This document shows positions 33,847 through 45,177 of a stretch of 64,000 nucleotides of DNA, piece after piece. The notes below the pieces were generated by a model, which was given only the letters and a program-made list of their open reading frames with translations, searched no databases and had not been told where the DNA came from. The DNA lies in the NCBI GenBank assembly GCA_948567375.1, contig OX419757.1:31310001-31374000 (forward strand), given 5' to 3'. Both the position numbers and the translations under genes were made by a program. Source of the DNA: Lunularia cruciata. Lineage: Eukaryota > Streptophyta > Marchantiopsida > Lunulariales > Lunulariaceae. Positions within the stretch are counted from its first letter, which is position 1. The number at the start of each line of letters is the position of its first letter.

Positions 33847-34302
33847 AGATGCAACGTCCTCGTTGTGCAATTGTTGTTCAAATGCTTGCACCAACACCGG
33901 TGCATGTGCCAAATTGGCAGCGGGCTCCCATGTTGCTTCATAGAGGGGGTAACCTTTCCATTGTACTAGATAGTCTACCCGTGGGTAGCAAGTACCACGC
34001 ATGCGTTTTTGGAGAATCCGCTCCACTTCGTATTCCTCTATGCCATCAATGAGTGTCGGACAAGGTCGAATGTTTGGTGTGGAATGACCCTGGCCTGATC
34101 GGGGAGCATATATGCATAGTAGGGAGACATGGAACACTGGATGGATCTTCATGTGTGGTGGTAGCTCAAGGTGATAGGCCACAGCGCCGATGCAACGAAG
34201 AATCAAGAAAGGCCCAATAAAATGAGGTTTGAGCTTATGAGGTCCAACTAATGTGAGGTTGGTTGTCGATAGCCACACTTGATCCCCAACATTAAACTCC
34301 AT
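33844..34302 (-). CDS. B integrase C-terminus with chromodomain
   Basis: An open frame of 152 codons. The N-terminal half is the GPF module: VGDQVWLST, KLKPHFIGPFLI and HPVFHVSLL. The C-terminal half is a chromodomain: EYEVERILQKR, then VDYLVQWKGYPLYEATWEP and ANLAHAPVLVQAFEQ. The aromatic-cage positions appear largely conserved (Y/W in YLVQWKGY and TWEP). Chromodomains of chromoviruses guide integration to heterochromatin. The frame is intact but the upstream integrase is broken, so it is a fragment of a dead polyprotein. Confidence 0.9.
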   Translation of the reverse strand: MEFNVGDQVWLSTTNLTLVGPHKLKPHFIGPFLILRCIGAVAYHLELPPHMKIHPVFHVSLLCIYAPRSGQGHSTPNIRPCPTLIDGIEEYEVERILQKRMRGTCYPRVDYLVQWKGYPLYEATWEPAANLAHAPVLVQAFEQQLHNEDVAS

Positions 34303-34500
34303 GTGCCGACGGTGTGCATCAGCATACTGCTTCTGTCAATTTTGTGCAATCTGTAATCTGTGCTTGGCACTCTCCACACCTTGTTGGATTTTAGAAACAA
34401 ATGTGTTGACTGCATCGACCTTGGTAGCCACTCGATGGATCTTCATCAAGCTAGAAGGTGTGAAGGGATGCTCACCATACATGAGGAAGAACGAAGTGAC

Positions 34501-35270
34501 CTAGGTGGATGCATTCACTGAATTGTTGTAAGCAAATTCCACCAACGGGAGTAGGGTGTCCCACCTCTCTTGCTCCTCTAAGGTAAAGCCGCGTAACATG
34601 TCTTCAATCGTGCGATTAGCCCACTCTATTTGGCCATCTATTTGTGGGTGGTAAGTTGTGGACATGGCCAACTTGGTTTTGAAGAACCAAATAGTGTTTG
34701 TCAAAACAAACTGGTGAATTGGGTGCCTCTATCGATGATGAGTACTCTAGACAAGCCATGGTGAGCAAAGACTGCATCTAAGTATAATTGAACTAGTTGT
34801 GGAGTGTTCACCTCCTTGGTGGTAGGGCGTACATGAATCATTTTTCTGAGCCGGTCCACAAAGACCACAATGGAGTCAAACCCTGAGATGGTCTTGGGTA
34901 ATTCACAAACGAGATCCATACTCACTTGCTCCCAACGTTAGGTAGGAGTGGGGAGAGGTTGAAGGAGCCCTACAGGAGCCTTGCTAGAAGCTTTGTTCTA
35001 TCAACAAAGTAGGTAGCTACGCACATAGTCCATCACGTTGTTGCTCATCTTGGGCCAAGAATAATGGCATTTGACTGCATCCAACGTCTTGTCCACTCCA
35101 ACATGAGCTGCAATGGCCAAATCATGACATTCTGCTAGAATGGTGGTGTGTACTTCTGGGACATTTAGGATCCATAATCTACCATCCCAAAAGGTGAGTC
35201 CTTGGCTACTAGTAACACCTTTGGATGATTGTGCTTCTACAATCTGTGGATCAGTTTTTATAGTAGCCAA
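34501..35270 (-). pseudogene. B integrase
   Basis: The zinc finger region (HDLAIAAHVGVDKT; then VRSYLLC) is in 35001-35270. The core follows in 34701-34925 (MDLVCELPKTISGFDSIVVFVDRL; IIDRGTQFTS) and 34501-34704 (TTYHPQIDGQIEWANRTIEDML). The first D (MDLV), second D (IDRGTQF) and E (IEWANR) are readable, the last in an altered context. Two frame breaks occur near 34703 and 34930-35000. Confidence 0.8.
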
Positions 35271-35289
35271 AATCTCTTGCTAGAATTCA

Positions 35290-36681
35290 GGGTTAATCTT
35301 AACCTCTGCCACCAAGTTGTTGGCCATTGGCATGCGGGTGAATGCATCTGCAAGTTGCTTCTTACCTTCCACGTAGGTGATTGTCATATTGAAGTGTTGT
35401 CGCCACTCTGCCCACCAAATTTGGCGACGAGATAGATCCTTCTACATCTCAAGGTAGACTAGAGGTTTGTGGTCTATCTCTACTACAAATGCCTTCTCGC
35501 CCAAGTAGTGCTTCCAATGCTTGGTTGCTAGAACAATGGCCAGCTCTTCTCGTTCTATGGCGTGGTAGTTGAATTCTTCCGGTAACAACTTTCGAGAGAA
35601 ATATGCAATTGGATGTCATCTATCATGCCACTCTTGTTGTAGGACTACTCCTACAACCTCATGCATTTGTAGCCAACTTGATTGGACGTTTTGGGTCATA
35701 CCACTTCAAGATTGGTGCATGTAGCAAGGCAGCCTTCAATTCTTGAAAGGCCAACTCTTGTGCAATTCCTCATGTCCACTTCTTCCCCTTGCCAAATAGT
35801 GCCGTTAAAGGCTGTGCAACCTTGGAGAAGTCCTTGACAAATCTATGATAGAATCCCGTCAACCCCAAGAAGCTCTTAAGTTGAGTCTGATCTTCTGGGG
35901 CACTTCATTTTTGAATGACCTCTATTTTATTTGTCAATACTTGAATGCCCTCTGCACTTACTCTATGCCCCAAGTAGTCTACTTCAGACTTGCCAAACTC
36001 ACACTTTGAGATTTTGGCATACAACTGATTCTATCTTAGAATCTGGAGGACCTCTTGTAGATGTTGTTTGTGTTTTGTCATCGTGCTACTGTATACTAAG
36101 ATATCATCCAAGAAGACAATAATAAACTTATCCAAGTATGGACAAAATATATCATTCATTAGACTCATGAAAGTGGCAGGTGCATTGGTGAGGCCAAAAG
36201 GCATCACAAGATACTCAAAGTGGTCATACTTGGTTCAAAAGGCAGTTTTGTACACATCCTTCTCTGCAATTTGGATTTGATTGTAACCGCTCCACAAGTC
36301 TAGTTTGGTGAAGTATCTTGCTCCATGGAGTTGATCAAACAGGTCATCCATGCAAGGTAAGGGGTATTTGTTCTTCACTATTTACTGATTGAGACCTCGA
36401 TAGTCAATGCACATGCGCATTGTACCATCCTTCTTCTTCACAAACAAGACAAGGGCCCCATATGGTGATACGCTAGGTTGGATGAACCCTTTCTGCAGCA
36501 TCTCCTCAATTTGAGTCTTACACTCCTCCAACTCATGAGGTGATAGGCAATATGTGGCCTTACAAGGAGGCATCTTCCCCGGAAGTGTCTCAATTTTGTG
36601 ATCTACTTGCCTTTTTGGTGATAATCCTAAGGGTAGATCATCAGGAAAGACATCTTGAAACTCATCCACCACATCCTTCAA
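35290..36681 (-). pseudogene. B RT and RNase H
   Basis: The open frame 36382-36681 carries the N-terminal RT: LPPCKATY-like [24 protein letters not shown] and [10 protein letters not shown]. Further conceptual translation gives [39 protein letters not shown] and FLDDILVYS near 36090-36120, so the active site is preserved. RNase H is degraded between 35400 and 35750. Stops occur about every 100 codons. Confidence 0.8.
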
Positions 36682-36714
36682 TTTCTCAAGAATTTGTCCA
36701 TCGAGTTGTGCACT

Positions 36715-37167
36715 CTAAACTTCTCTTATTAGACCCATAAAACATCTATCAGTCTTATAGACAGTTGCCATCCCTACGACATATAGAGTCAGTTTCTGCC
36801 TGTGTGATTTTTCTTTAACCCCAATGATTGACCATTGGTGGGTTCTCACTACTTTCTTCCTCCAATCCACCATAGGGTTGTACTGCTCCATCCATGGCAT
36901 GCCTAAAATTGCATCATAATGAGCTAATTGTATCACTCGCCACTCAATTGCTTCTTGATATTCTCCTACAAAGAGGGTTACCCGTCTAGGTAATGATTCA
37001 ATCCTCTTTGTTTGCCCATTTGGTAACTCTACTTCTTCACTTCCATCTCTCTCTAGATCCATTCCTAATCTTATTGCAACAAAGCAAGACAAGAAATTAT
37101 CTGTTGCTCCCGGATCTATTAATACTCTCACTTGATTACCTTCTAGGATTCCATTCACGACAATCAA
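36715..37167 (-). pseudogene. B protease
   Basis: The frame reads VLIDPGATDNFLS with D-P-G where D-S/T-G is expected, then YDAILGMPWM, the usual second element (ILGM.W). It ends at 36715 with a stop about 30 bp before RT. Confidence 0.75.
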
Positions 37168-37379
37168 TTGTGAGGTTGCCTGTCGGGATCTTTGCGCATT
37201 ATTCTTCTTCCTTCCCTTGCTTCTCTACTTCCTTATTGAGCCATTAAGGCTGCGAGGTACATTTATTGGTGATATTTGTTTTCCAAAGTGATTTCCACCT
37301 CCTCCTCTTCAATATGCCTCTCCATGTTGTTCAAAGATTGCCTGAACAAAGGCCGAGGGCCTCTAGGGAAACAAGTGCA

Positions 37380-38345
37380 ACAGTTGGTAGATATGTACCC
37401 AATACGGCTACAATTGTAACAACGGCGTTGTTCTCCTCAAGTTCCTTCTCCTCGTGGGACTCCATCTCTTTGTTCTACTACCTGTCCCTGCTTCCCTGGA
37501 AGCGGTCGTGCTCCTCGATCCCGGAATCAAAGGTTGCACAATTCCATTGGTACTGGTCCACCCATGTGTGGCATTTCTGCCCAATAACGTTGAGGTGGAG
37601 CTACTCCTTCACCTCCACCTAATGCTCTTGCTATTCTCTGTGCACAAGCAATGGCTTCAAATACCGTGTGAGGATTTTGCACCATGCCTTCTTGGCAAAT
37701 CCGCTCTTTCAACCCTCATTTGAAATTGTCGAGAGCCTCTGTTGGACTCATGTCGGTAATTGCAACTTGTAGATCCAAAAATGCCTCCATATTCTCTTGT
37801 ATGCTATTCTTCTGTCTCAATCCCCATAGTCGGGTTTGAGCCATTTGCACAGAATCCACCAATTGGAAATTCTTCAGCAATCCTTCTTGCATTGCTGTCC
37901 ATGTGAACTCCCTTCTCTCTGCCAGCATGGATCGTTCCCAAGCATCATACCATGTGAGAGCTTTATCGGTCAAGTACCCACATGCAAACACGCCTGCAAC
38001 ATGCTCTATGATCTCTATTGAGAACAATCGGAAATATCAATTCATTCTTGAGATCCAATTTTACACTACTCCCATCAAACGCTACCCCTTGTAAGGCTCG
38101 ATGTTGCAGGTCTTCTTCATCCGGAGTAGCAATGTGGCTTCATCATTGATAGGTTTTGTATGCACGGATGCCTCTCCAAGTACTTTAGTTGCAGGTACTG
38201 GGTTTTGAGACAACTCTTCTTCTTGCATTGCTTGATCATTCCTTAAGACCTGCACTTTGACTCTCCATGGTCATCTTAATCTCTTGAAATTCATTCAACA
38301 TCCCTTGCATTCCTTGCACTAACTCTTGCAATTGCGGATCCATGG
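37380..38345 (-). pseudogene. B Gag
   Basis: Frames 37716-38027 (ALTWYDAWERSMLAE; LRQKNSIQENMEAFLDL) and 37527-37712 are capsid remnants of a retrotrans_gag domain. The zinc knuckle near 37385-37430 reads CYNCSRIGYISTNC, with Tyr where the His of CCHC is expected. One stop at 37713-37715 separates the pieces. The gag start is not resolved. Confidence 0.7.
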
Positions 38346-38933
38346 TTCCTGCAACACTCAATTGCTAATGTCTACTTCAATACAGAGTCAATATAATCAC
38401 TCTTGAAGGCGCACGAACTATCGAAACTACCATTGGGACTTCAAAAGCTATCACTCGTTGATAATACTCCTCACCAGAATTCCTAACCACAAAATCTCTA
38501 AACATCACTTTCAGCCTCACTACATAATGGATTTCTACTTGAGTGTTGAAAGGGAGAGGATTTGGGACATTCATATCCATTTTATCATAAAAGAATGTAG
38601 AATGTCAAATCCTACTCTTTGTCATATATCACCAGAGGTAGAATCACCGGGTTTGGTGAGTTCACCACTCTGTCCATGAATTCTACACCAAAGTGATAAA
38701 CTAGCGAAACCCTCATCTGCTCACGCTAGATGTAAATAACCTTGATGTGGAATGGGTTGGAGAATGGAAAGCTAGGTGCGGGAAATTGGCCTCCCGGTGC
38801 ATCCATCCCATCCGCTCTCTAAATTCCTTCCTAAGTCTAGCAACTACTCTATGTTCTCCACCTCAAATTACTCAATTTCAATAGTTTGTGGTATTCCAAG
38901 AGGGGTGATCCACTCTCTTGGACTAAAACACTC

Positions 38934-38945
38934 GCTCTGATACCA
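38934..38945 (-). other. B primer-binding site (tRNA-iMet)
   Basis: The minus strand reads TGGTATCAGAGC one base after the 5' LTR, an exact match to the standard initiator-Met primer site. Confidence 0.9.
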
Positions 38946-38946
38946 T

Positions 38947-39685
38947 TGTAATACTCCGAGGACAAGAGAAGAGAGAAAACACAGATTGCACACTCAAACA
39001 ATCGATGCCCCAAGGGAGCACCTTCTCTTTATTATATAGCCAAAGAGGATCTCCTCCAAGGAAGCTCCACCATAGGATTAGGGACACAGATAGGTGACAT
39101 GTCAGCAAGCTCCACCCTTGGATAACTTACTTGGATGGGTGATATGTCTGGTCTAGGTCCTATCTGGTTGGTCAAACAAGCTTTGACCGGAGGGAATCTT
39201 TTAGGGAATCTTCTTGTAGGAATCTCAAAATCGTGTGAGTAAGGTACCATTGGAAAGCTCTCGACAAGACAAAGCATTGAGGAGGGAAGGCCAACCTTTC
39301 ATTTGTTGGGAGAGGAATCTTCACATTTTTGAGGCCTAATTCATCCGTTTAGGCCTTTGAAATTGCCTTCAAAGATTTCAAATATATTTTGGTTCCTACT
39401 CTATTAGTAGAAGTCCCCTTTTGGTGATACCTCTTTCTAATCTGTTTAGTCCCTCATGTGTAACATCCTTCCAGATGTTACCAAACCAATTCTCACCTTT
39501 AAATCATATGTCTAGCTATTGGTTCTAAGGTTCTCAAGTCTATTTCGGTTTCTATCCTATTAGTAGAAGTACTCTTTTGGTGATACTTCTATCTTATCTA
39601 TTTTGACCATCATGTATAACATCATTCTAGATGTTACCAAACCAAATTTCACATCTAGATCATATGGCTAGCTCTTGGTATTACA
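38947..39685 (-). repeat. 5' LTR of B
   Basis: 739 bp, aligned end to end with 33094-33830. Contains the same internal duplication (units near 39396 and 39556). Confidence 0.9.
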
Positions 39686-41113
39686 CAACCCCTTTCTCTC
39701 TATGATAGGGTAATTCTTCTCTATTGAAACCATCTGCCTACTAGCATAAGCTATTGGATGATCATGCACATCTTGGTCTAATTGACTAAGAGTGCATCCT
39801 ATAGATACATTAGAAGCATCAGTGTAGAGGATGAAAGGCTTACTCCAATCAGGTTTAGCAAGAATTGGAGTTACAACAAGGTATTGCTTGAGCTCCTCAA
39901 AAGCTTTGAGAGCCTCCTTGTCCTCCAAAATCACCATGTAATCTACACCCTTCTTCATGTAGATGTTCAATGCATAAGCCTTGTTGGAAAATGAGAAGAT
40001 GAACCTCCTATAGTATCCAACCATCCCCAAGAATTGGCGTAACTTTGTCAAGCTTGAAGGGAATGGAAGGTCTGAGATTTTCCTCACCTTCTCAAGATCA
40101 ACTGCTATTCCATCCTTGGAGATGATGTGCCCCAAAAGTAGACCTTCTTCACATCCAAAAATGCACTTCTCTGGGTTGAGTGATGCATTTGCCTCATCCA
40201 AGCATTGCAAGACTTTGATTAGGTGCTCAAAGTGCTCCTCCTTGCTTCCATAGACACATGAGTCATCAATGAAGTCTCTCACAAATTTCCCAATGAAAGG
40301 TTCAAATACCTTGTTCATCAACCGTTGGAATGTGGCTGGAGCATTGCAAAGCCCAAAAGGCATGACCTTGAAAGCGTAAGTTCTCCAAGGTGTGGTGAAT
40401 GTGGTGAGTTGTTGATGCTCTGGTGCAATCTTGATTTGGTTATATCCACTATAACCATCTCCAAAACTGTACATCTCATGACCTGCAACCTCCTCCAAGA
40501 TCTCATCAATGAATGGCAATGGGTAGTAGTCCTTCTTGTAATTTACACATATCCAAAGCTTGCCATTCTTTTTCTTCACAATGACAATTGGAGACACCCA
40601 TTCTGAATTCTCTACCTCAAAGATAAATCCAGCCTCCTTGAGCTTATCAATCTCCTCCTTCACAACCAAAGATATTGGTGGGCTAATGCGACGTTGCTTT
40701 TGGCGGATTGGTCTTGCATGTGACTCCACCTCTATCTTGTGCTCCTCCAAGGTGACTTCCTTCAAATCCTTGTAACTAAAAGCAAACACATGGATGAACT
40801 TGCGGAAAATCTCCTCAAATCTCACCTTCTCCTCCTTGGTAACATTTGGGCCATACTTGAGGGAAGCTAACCTTTTCTCTACCTCCTCAAGTGTCAATGG
40901 TGATTTGTTTGGGTCCTTCAAAACCTTTGGCTTAGGTGCAAAATCCATAGCACAAAAAGGATACACATCTGAATCAGATTCAGATTCATCCTCCTCCGTG
41001 GAAGTCTCCTCTTCCATGCTTGTGTCCACACTTGAAGCTCCTTCTTCAGAATCTGATTCCCAATAATCAAAAGATGGAGTATCTGAATGTGAAGTATTGG
41101 TGGTGTTAGTCAC
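39686..41113 (-). pseudogene. A reverse transcriptase and N-terminal RNase H
   Basis: A long open frame encodes an acidic linker (EEETSTEEDESES), then RT: WVSPIVIVKKKNGKLWICVNY, DYYPLPFIDEIL, DGYSGYNQIKIAPE, KVMPFGLCNAPATFQRLMN and FIDDSCVYGS as the YxDD box (residues about 281-284). About eight residues between CVNY and KKDYYP are missing compared with relatives. RNase H starts with YTDASNVSIGCTL. The frame is cut at 39686 by B; codons beyond it in the open frame are B LTR. It is in the same frame as gag-pro but behind three stops (41345 TAA, 41168 TGA, 41150 TAG). Confidence 0.85.
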
Positions 41114-41344
41114 AAGAACTGTGACTCTATGGTTTGATGGCCCAATCCTCTAGTACCCTTTGTGCCATCAATCAGTTGTGCGTGCTGCTCTCAACCATGG
41201 CCTCCCAAGAAGTAAGTCATAGCTTGAATCCTTCAAGACTTGGAAAGTCATGAGATTTTGAACTCCTATAACTAAAACTACCACTTTATCCATCACCCTT
41301 ACTGGTTGCTTGTTTGCCATGCTCACCACAAATGTTGAAGGTCT

Positions 41345-42913
41345 TTAGGGTATCATACCCAACTTCTTCATCAGCCTTTCTGACATGGCATTTACTACTG
41401 ATCCTCCATCAACCAATGCATCCTTGATGTTGTGACCATTCACTCTTACATCAATCTTGGAGGCATATTCACAAGCCTCCCATGGTGCTGGCTTGGCATC
41501 CACCACCCCCATTGATAATGGAAATTTTGCCTTCTTCTTCCTCTTGCTCCTTGTAGAACTCAAATCACCTCTAAGCTCCTTTCTCAAGGTAGGGTTCAAA
41601 GCAATCAATTGGCCCACTGTGATGTTAGCCTTGTGACTACCAACATCCTCTAACACATTGTAGTTCCATTGTTGCTTTGAAATCAAGAAATCCTCCATCC
41701 CCAACTTCTTCCTTGAAGTCTTTGTTGTTGATGGTGTTGAGGTGCGAGTGCTCCTAGTAGACATAGGAATATCCTTGCTTGGAGTAAATCCTTGAGAAGA
41801 GTGAACATCCTTTGCAAAACGAGCTCTCTTCTTCTCTTGTGCCAAAAGCTCCAAATTAAGACTCTTGGAGTTTGAGCACTCTCCCTTCTCATACTTGCTC
41901 TCCACCACATCTATGGATGCTATCCCCTTACCTTTGTTTGGATTAGGAGCCACTTGGGTTTCAATACCACCCTCTTTCCCTCTATTGGCTCCCTCATAAC
42001 CCCTTCCTCCATGGTAAGTGGAATTTGGGCAATTCCTTTGGATATGGCCTCTTCCTCCACAACCAAAACAATTTCTATCATTGAAATTGTTGGCTGGTTG
42101 AACTCCTCTATATGGATAGTTTCCATAACTCCTAGGCCCTCTTCCTACATTCTGATCCACCTCTCTCTTCTCCCATAGTTGCACCACATTGATCTTGAGA
42201 TCCGCAAGTTGTTCTGTGATGGTTTGAAGTGGATCCTTTGGTGGAGTTGCAAGAATTGGAGCAACTACTACTTGTGGTGAAACCCTTGTCACCAAAGTAT
42301 CAGAAGTTCCACCATACTTGTAGCCTTGAGGAGGATGCACAACCTCTTTCACCACCAAATCACTCTCATCTCCTTCCAAACTCTCCTCCATATGAATTGC
42401 AATCTTGATAGCTTCAACCTTAGAAGAAGGTTTCTCATATCTCACCATGCTTCTAATTTGTGGTCTCAACCCTCCCACAAAATTCTTGGTGAGCATGGCC
42501 CCTATGCCAATCATTGTTGCTTCCACATAATCTCCACCCTTCCTCAACATTATGCCAAATTTGGACTCTAACTTTTCCACTCTTTCCACATAGACTCTCA
42601 CTTTCTCTCCATCTCCTTGCTTGAGAAATGTAACCTCACTCATCAATCTCTCATGACTCTCATCAGGAACAAAGTTCTCAATGAGTGTTGAAGTCAAAGT
42701 CTCCCAAGACTCCTCTTCCCCATCTCTCCTCTCTCTCTCTTGGTATTCCAACTCATACCATGTAAGTGTTGCATCCTCAAAGAAATCTGGTAATAATGAG
42801 GCCCACTCATTCTTCCTCCTCTCATTGTTTCCTATGCAAGCTCTCTTGAAGTCTCTCACAAAGGCCTCCACATCTTCTCCATCCTTGCTAAAGAAAACCG
42901 GAAGTTTCCCCAT
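41345..42913 (-). CDS. A Gag-protease polyprotein (522 codons open)
   Basis: The start at 42913 (MGKLPVFFSKDGEDVEAF) gives an uninterrupted frame. Residues 1-200 are the retrotransposon gag/capsid region (FFEDATLTWYELEYQER; FLKQGDGEKVRVYVERVEKL). A CCHC zinc knuckle, CFGCGGRGHIQRNC, lies at residues 282-295. The protease begins near residue 485, and its active-site triad reads D-G-G (502-504) in place of D-S/T-G. The frame ends in TAA at 41345, 18 residues after the triad. Downstream protease sequence (YDLLLGRPWLR) is still readable in the same frame to 41171, so the stop is premature. This is the longest open frame in the window. Confidence 0.8.
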   Translation of the reverse strand: MGKLPVFFSKDGEDVEAFVRDFKRACIGNNERRKNEWASLLPDFFEDATLTWYELEYQERERRDGEEESWETLTSTLIENFVPDESHERLMSEVTFLKQGDGEKVRVYVERVEKLESKFGIMLRKGGDYVEATMIGIGAMLTKNFVGGLRPQIRSMVRYEKPSSKVEAIKIAIHMEESLEGDESDLVVKEVVHPPQGYKYGGTSDTLVTRVSPQVVVAPILATPPKDPLQTITEQLADLKINVVQLWEKREVDQNVGRGPRSYGNYPYRGVQPANNFNDRNCFGCGGRGHIQRNCPNSTYHGGRGYEGANRGKEGGIETQVAPNPNKGKGIASIDVVESKYEKGECSNSKSLNLELLAQEKKRARFAKDVHSSQGFTPSKDIPMSTRSTRTSTPSTTKTSRKKLGMEDFLISKQQWNYNVLEDVGSHKANITVGQLIALNPTLRKELRGDLSSTRSKRKKKAKFPLSMGVVDAKPAPWEACEYASKIDVRVNGHNIKDALVDGGSVVNAMSERLMKKLGMIP

Positions 42914-43149
42914 CTTAACCTCTCACTATCTTTCTCTTCTCTCAAATTTTCTTTTTTTTCTCTTTTCTTTTCTCTCCCTCTATAACTAATAGAGTATATA
43001 CATGACTAACACCATTTGAGAGTAATCCATCCTAGGGAACACAAAAGGTTCAGGTTGCTCTAAGATTTCTATAGCAACATCAAATCCTAGAGTGCATATT
43101 AATCAAACCCTCATGGATAGTTTATTCATAAGTTGAAAGATTATCTCCA

Positions 43150-43786
43150 TCACTCATCTTGAGAACTAGATGATGAAGGTGGTAGTATTTCTGTAGTTGT
43201 ACTAAGACTCTCTCCAAGATCCTTCACCAAAGTCTCCAAAAGTGATTTTACTCCACTACACTCATGTCTTTTTGGAAGTCCTTCAACTCCACAAACCTCA
43301 CACAACTCCTTGGTCTTAGATCTTCTCCCTCCCAATCTTGGTGAAAAAGGTCCAACATGCAAACCCAAGTCAAGTAAGCCTCTCCTTTCCCTCAATCTCT
43401 TGCTCTCAAAGGTAAATGGACATGAACCTGCCTTATGTCCCTTCTCTCCACACAAGAAGCACTTAGACTCATTCTTTCCTCCAAGTGGTGTAGGTTTTTG
43501 GATCCTCTCAACGCTCTCTTCAAATTCTATTGTAAACTCTCTTTTCCTCAAATCCACCCCTAAAATCACCTCAAACCCTTGGGGAACCTTGCATAATCTC
43601 AATTTCCACTCTTGATGACCCTCCATGTTCCCAAGATGAATCTAAACACTCAAACATGCTTTTTGTTGATCTCAAACTCCTCATGCATGAGATTTCCACT
43701 CTGCAAAATTGACCCTTCCTCACAATGTCACTCAAATCTCCCAACCAGTATGTCATAGTCCTTTGAGATTTTCTAGACTTGATCAC
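43150..43786 (-). pseudogene. A extra ORF upstream of gag, with zinc knuckle
   Basis: Frames 43571-43786 and 43150-43626 overlap and are probably one gene with a frameshift near 43600. The protein carries CFLCGEKGHKAGSCP, a CCHC knuckle at residues about 56-69 of the second frame, then CEVCGVEGLPKRHEC, a second cysteine cluster, and a Ser-rich tail. It lies between the 5' LTR and gag. Ogre-type elements have an additional ORF at this place. The layout also recalls the DUF4283 plus zf-CCHC proteins of plant retroelements, but this is a guess from the knuckle context. Function unknown. Confidence 0.55.
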
Positions 43787-44464
43787 AACTCCAGGGTGTC
43801 TCTCCTTGCAAAATTTCAGATCTTTTCATTGAGCCATTTGGCCTAGACACCTTTCTATTCAGCACACATATTTCAGATTTGGTCTGAAAACCACCCCCCT
43901 CACTTCAAAAACTCATAACTCCCTGTGCAAGAACGATCTCTCTCTAATTTTTGTGGCAGCAGGTAGGATACAATGCATTAAAATTTCTTGGAAATTTTCA
44001 GGACAATTCACTGAAAATTGAATAAATGGCAGACTATGTACAATTTTCAAGAGAGCATGCAGTTGCGGGAGCACTTTACCCTATCAATTTTCAAATATTC
44101 TAACCCAATGCGCATAGTAGCTCTCACAATAATTTCAAGTGTACTAACTGTAAGATAACCTAAGCTATCATGTGTAGAAATTTTAAATCTAGATCTTAAA
44201 CTTGAGATTTTGCACAAAATCACCTTAATCCCCAAAATCTGCAATCCACCTCACACAATCTCTCCAATTCCTCTCATGTGTACAAGATGTACAAAATCAC
44301 CTCAAAGACATCATAATGAACTACAGGGTATAAAAATAGATCTTGATTCTCTAACATAAGTTCAGCCCTCTCCTCTCCTAATGTTCTCTCCAAGTGAGCT
44401 CTCATAGCCTCCTTCTACCTAACGTAGAATTGAACGCGGAACATTATCTTGCCTTCTAGAGAGG
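43787..44464 (-). other. A leader region
   Basis: Between the primer site and the extra ORF. No domain seen. Confidence 0.4.
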
Positions 44465-44483
44465 TCCCGGCAACTAAACCAAA
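44465..44483 (-). other. A primer-binding site (tRNA-Asp-like)
   Basis: On the minus strand just after the 5' LTR the sequence TTTGGTTTAGTTGCCGGGA resembles TGGCGCCGTTGCCGGGGA, the primer site of Athila/Ogre-type elements, with several mismatches. Confidence 0.5.
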
Positions 44484-44485
44484 AA

Positions 44486-45177
44486 GGTGAGCCGGCTTGT
44501 CTCTCACTCAAGATGAACCTCTGATGGCTATTATGGTAGCGCACCATGGACTAAGAAGGCAAGGAACCCAAACTCCATCATACTCCTCCAAGGCTAACAC
44601 TCCAAGACTCAAGACATTGCTCACTAGAGAACTCAATGAGAGAGATATAGTTGCAAATGAAAGGATGATGAGTACCTCCTCACCCCTTGTTTATATACTT
44701 GTGAAATAGTTACATACCAAAGTTACTAATTACCGTAGTAACTCAAGTTACTAGACTAAAAGTCAAGTAAAGTCAAAAAGTAGAAACGAATATCCATTCA
44801 CATGGGTATATTCCCTTAAGCATGTGGTCTTATCTTGACCCAACCACTAAGTCAAGGATTCCTTCACATGGGCTATCCTTGGACTAAAGAAGAATCCAAA
44901 ACAAAAAGGCTTGCGGGCCCAAGAGTTCTCAACTCTTTCCTCAAAGCCAAACACCTAGGAATAATACCAAGTCAACGCACTAAAATCCAAAATAGTGGTG
45001 CTCATCTTTTCTACTTCCTCTAAAGTAAGGTCTCCTCTATCTTAGCTATGACTAACTTTAGCTAACCATGACTAATATAAAACCATCCTTTATCTCTATA
45101 TAAATAATATCTCTTAAGTACTTGTAATACCAAGCTAAATATCACAATACCACACACATGCATAAATGGGTGTTATA
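44486..45177 (-). repeat. 5' LTR of A
   Basis: 692 bp, aligned end to end with 30798-31489. Outer end TATAACACC (minus), probably TGTAACACC originally, as in the solo LTR at 5483. Followed by GGAC at 45178. Confidence 0.9.

Larger units (their letters stand above)
33094..39685 (-). mobile_element. Ty3/gypsy chromovirus B, inserted in A
   Basis: 6592 bp, with LTRs at 33094-33830 and 38947-39685 and CAACC on both sides (33089-33093, 39686-39690). It splits the RNase H gene of element A. Gag, protease, RT, RNase H, integrase and chromodomain read on the minus strand with stops in most domains. LTRs differ at about 35-37 of 738 positions by my count. Confidence 0.9.
30798..45177 (-). mobile_element. 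Ty3/gypsy element A (Ogre/Athila-like), minus strand, inserted in C
   Basis: Two 692-bp LTRs (30798-31489, 44486-45177) enclose a minus-strand gag-pol. GGAC flanks it at 30794-30797 and 45178-45181. Its length is about 7.8 kb without nested element B (33094-39685). The LTRs differ at about 15-18 of 692 positions by my count. The RT region (TTFTTPWRTYAF, FGLCNAPATFQR) and lack of a chromodomain place it with non-chromoviral OTA elements. The solo LTR at 5483 and the fragment at 13993 are relatives. Confidence 0.85.
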
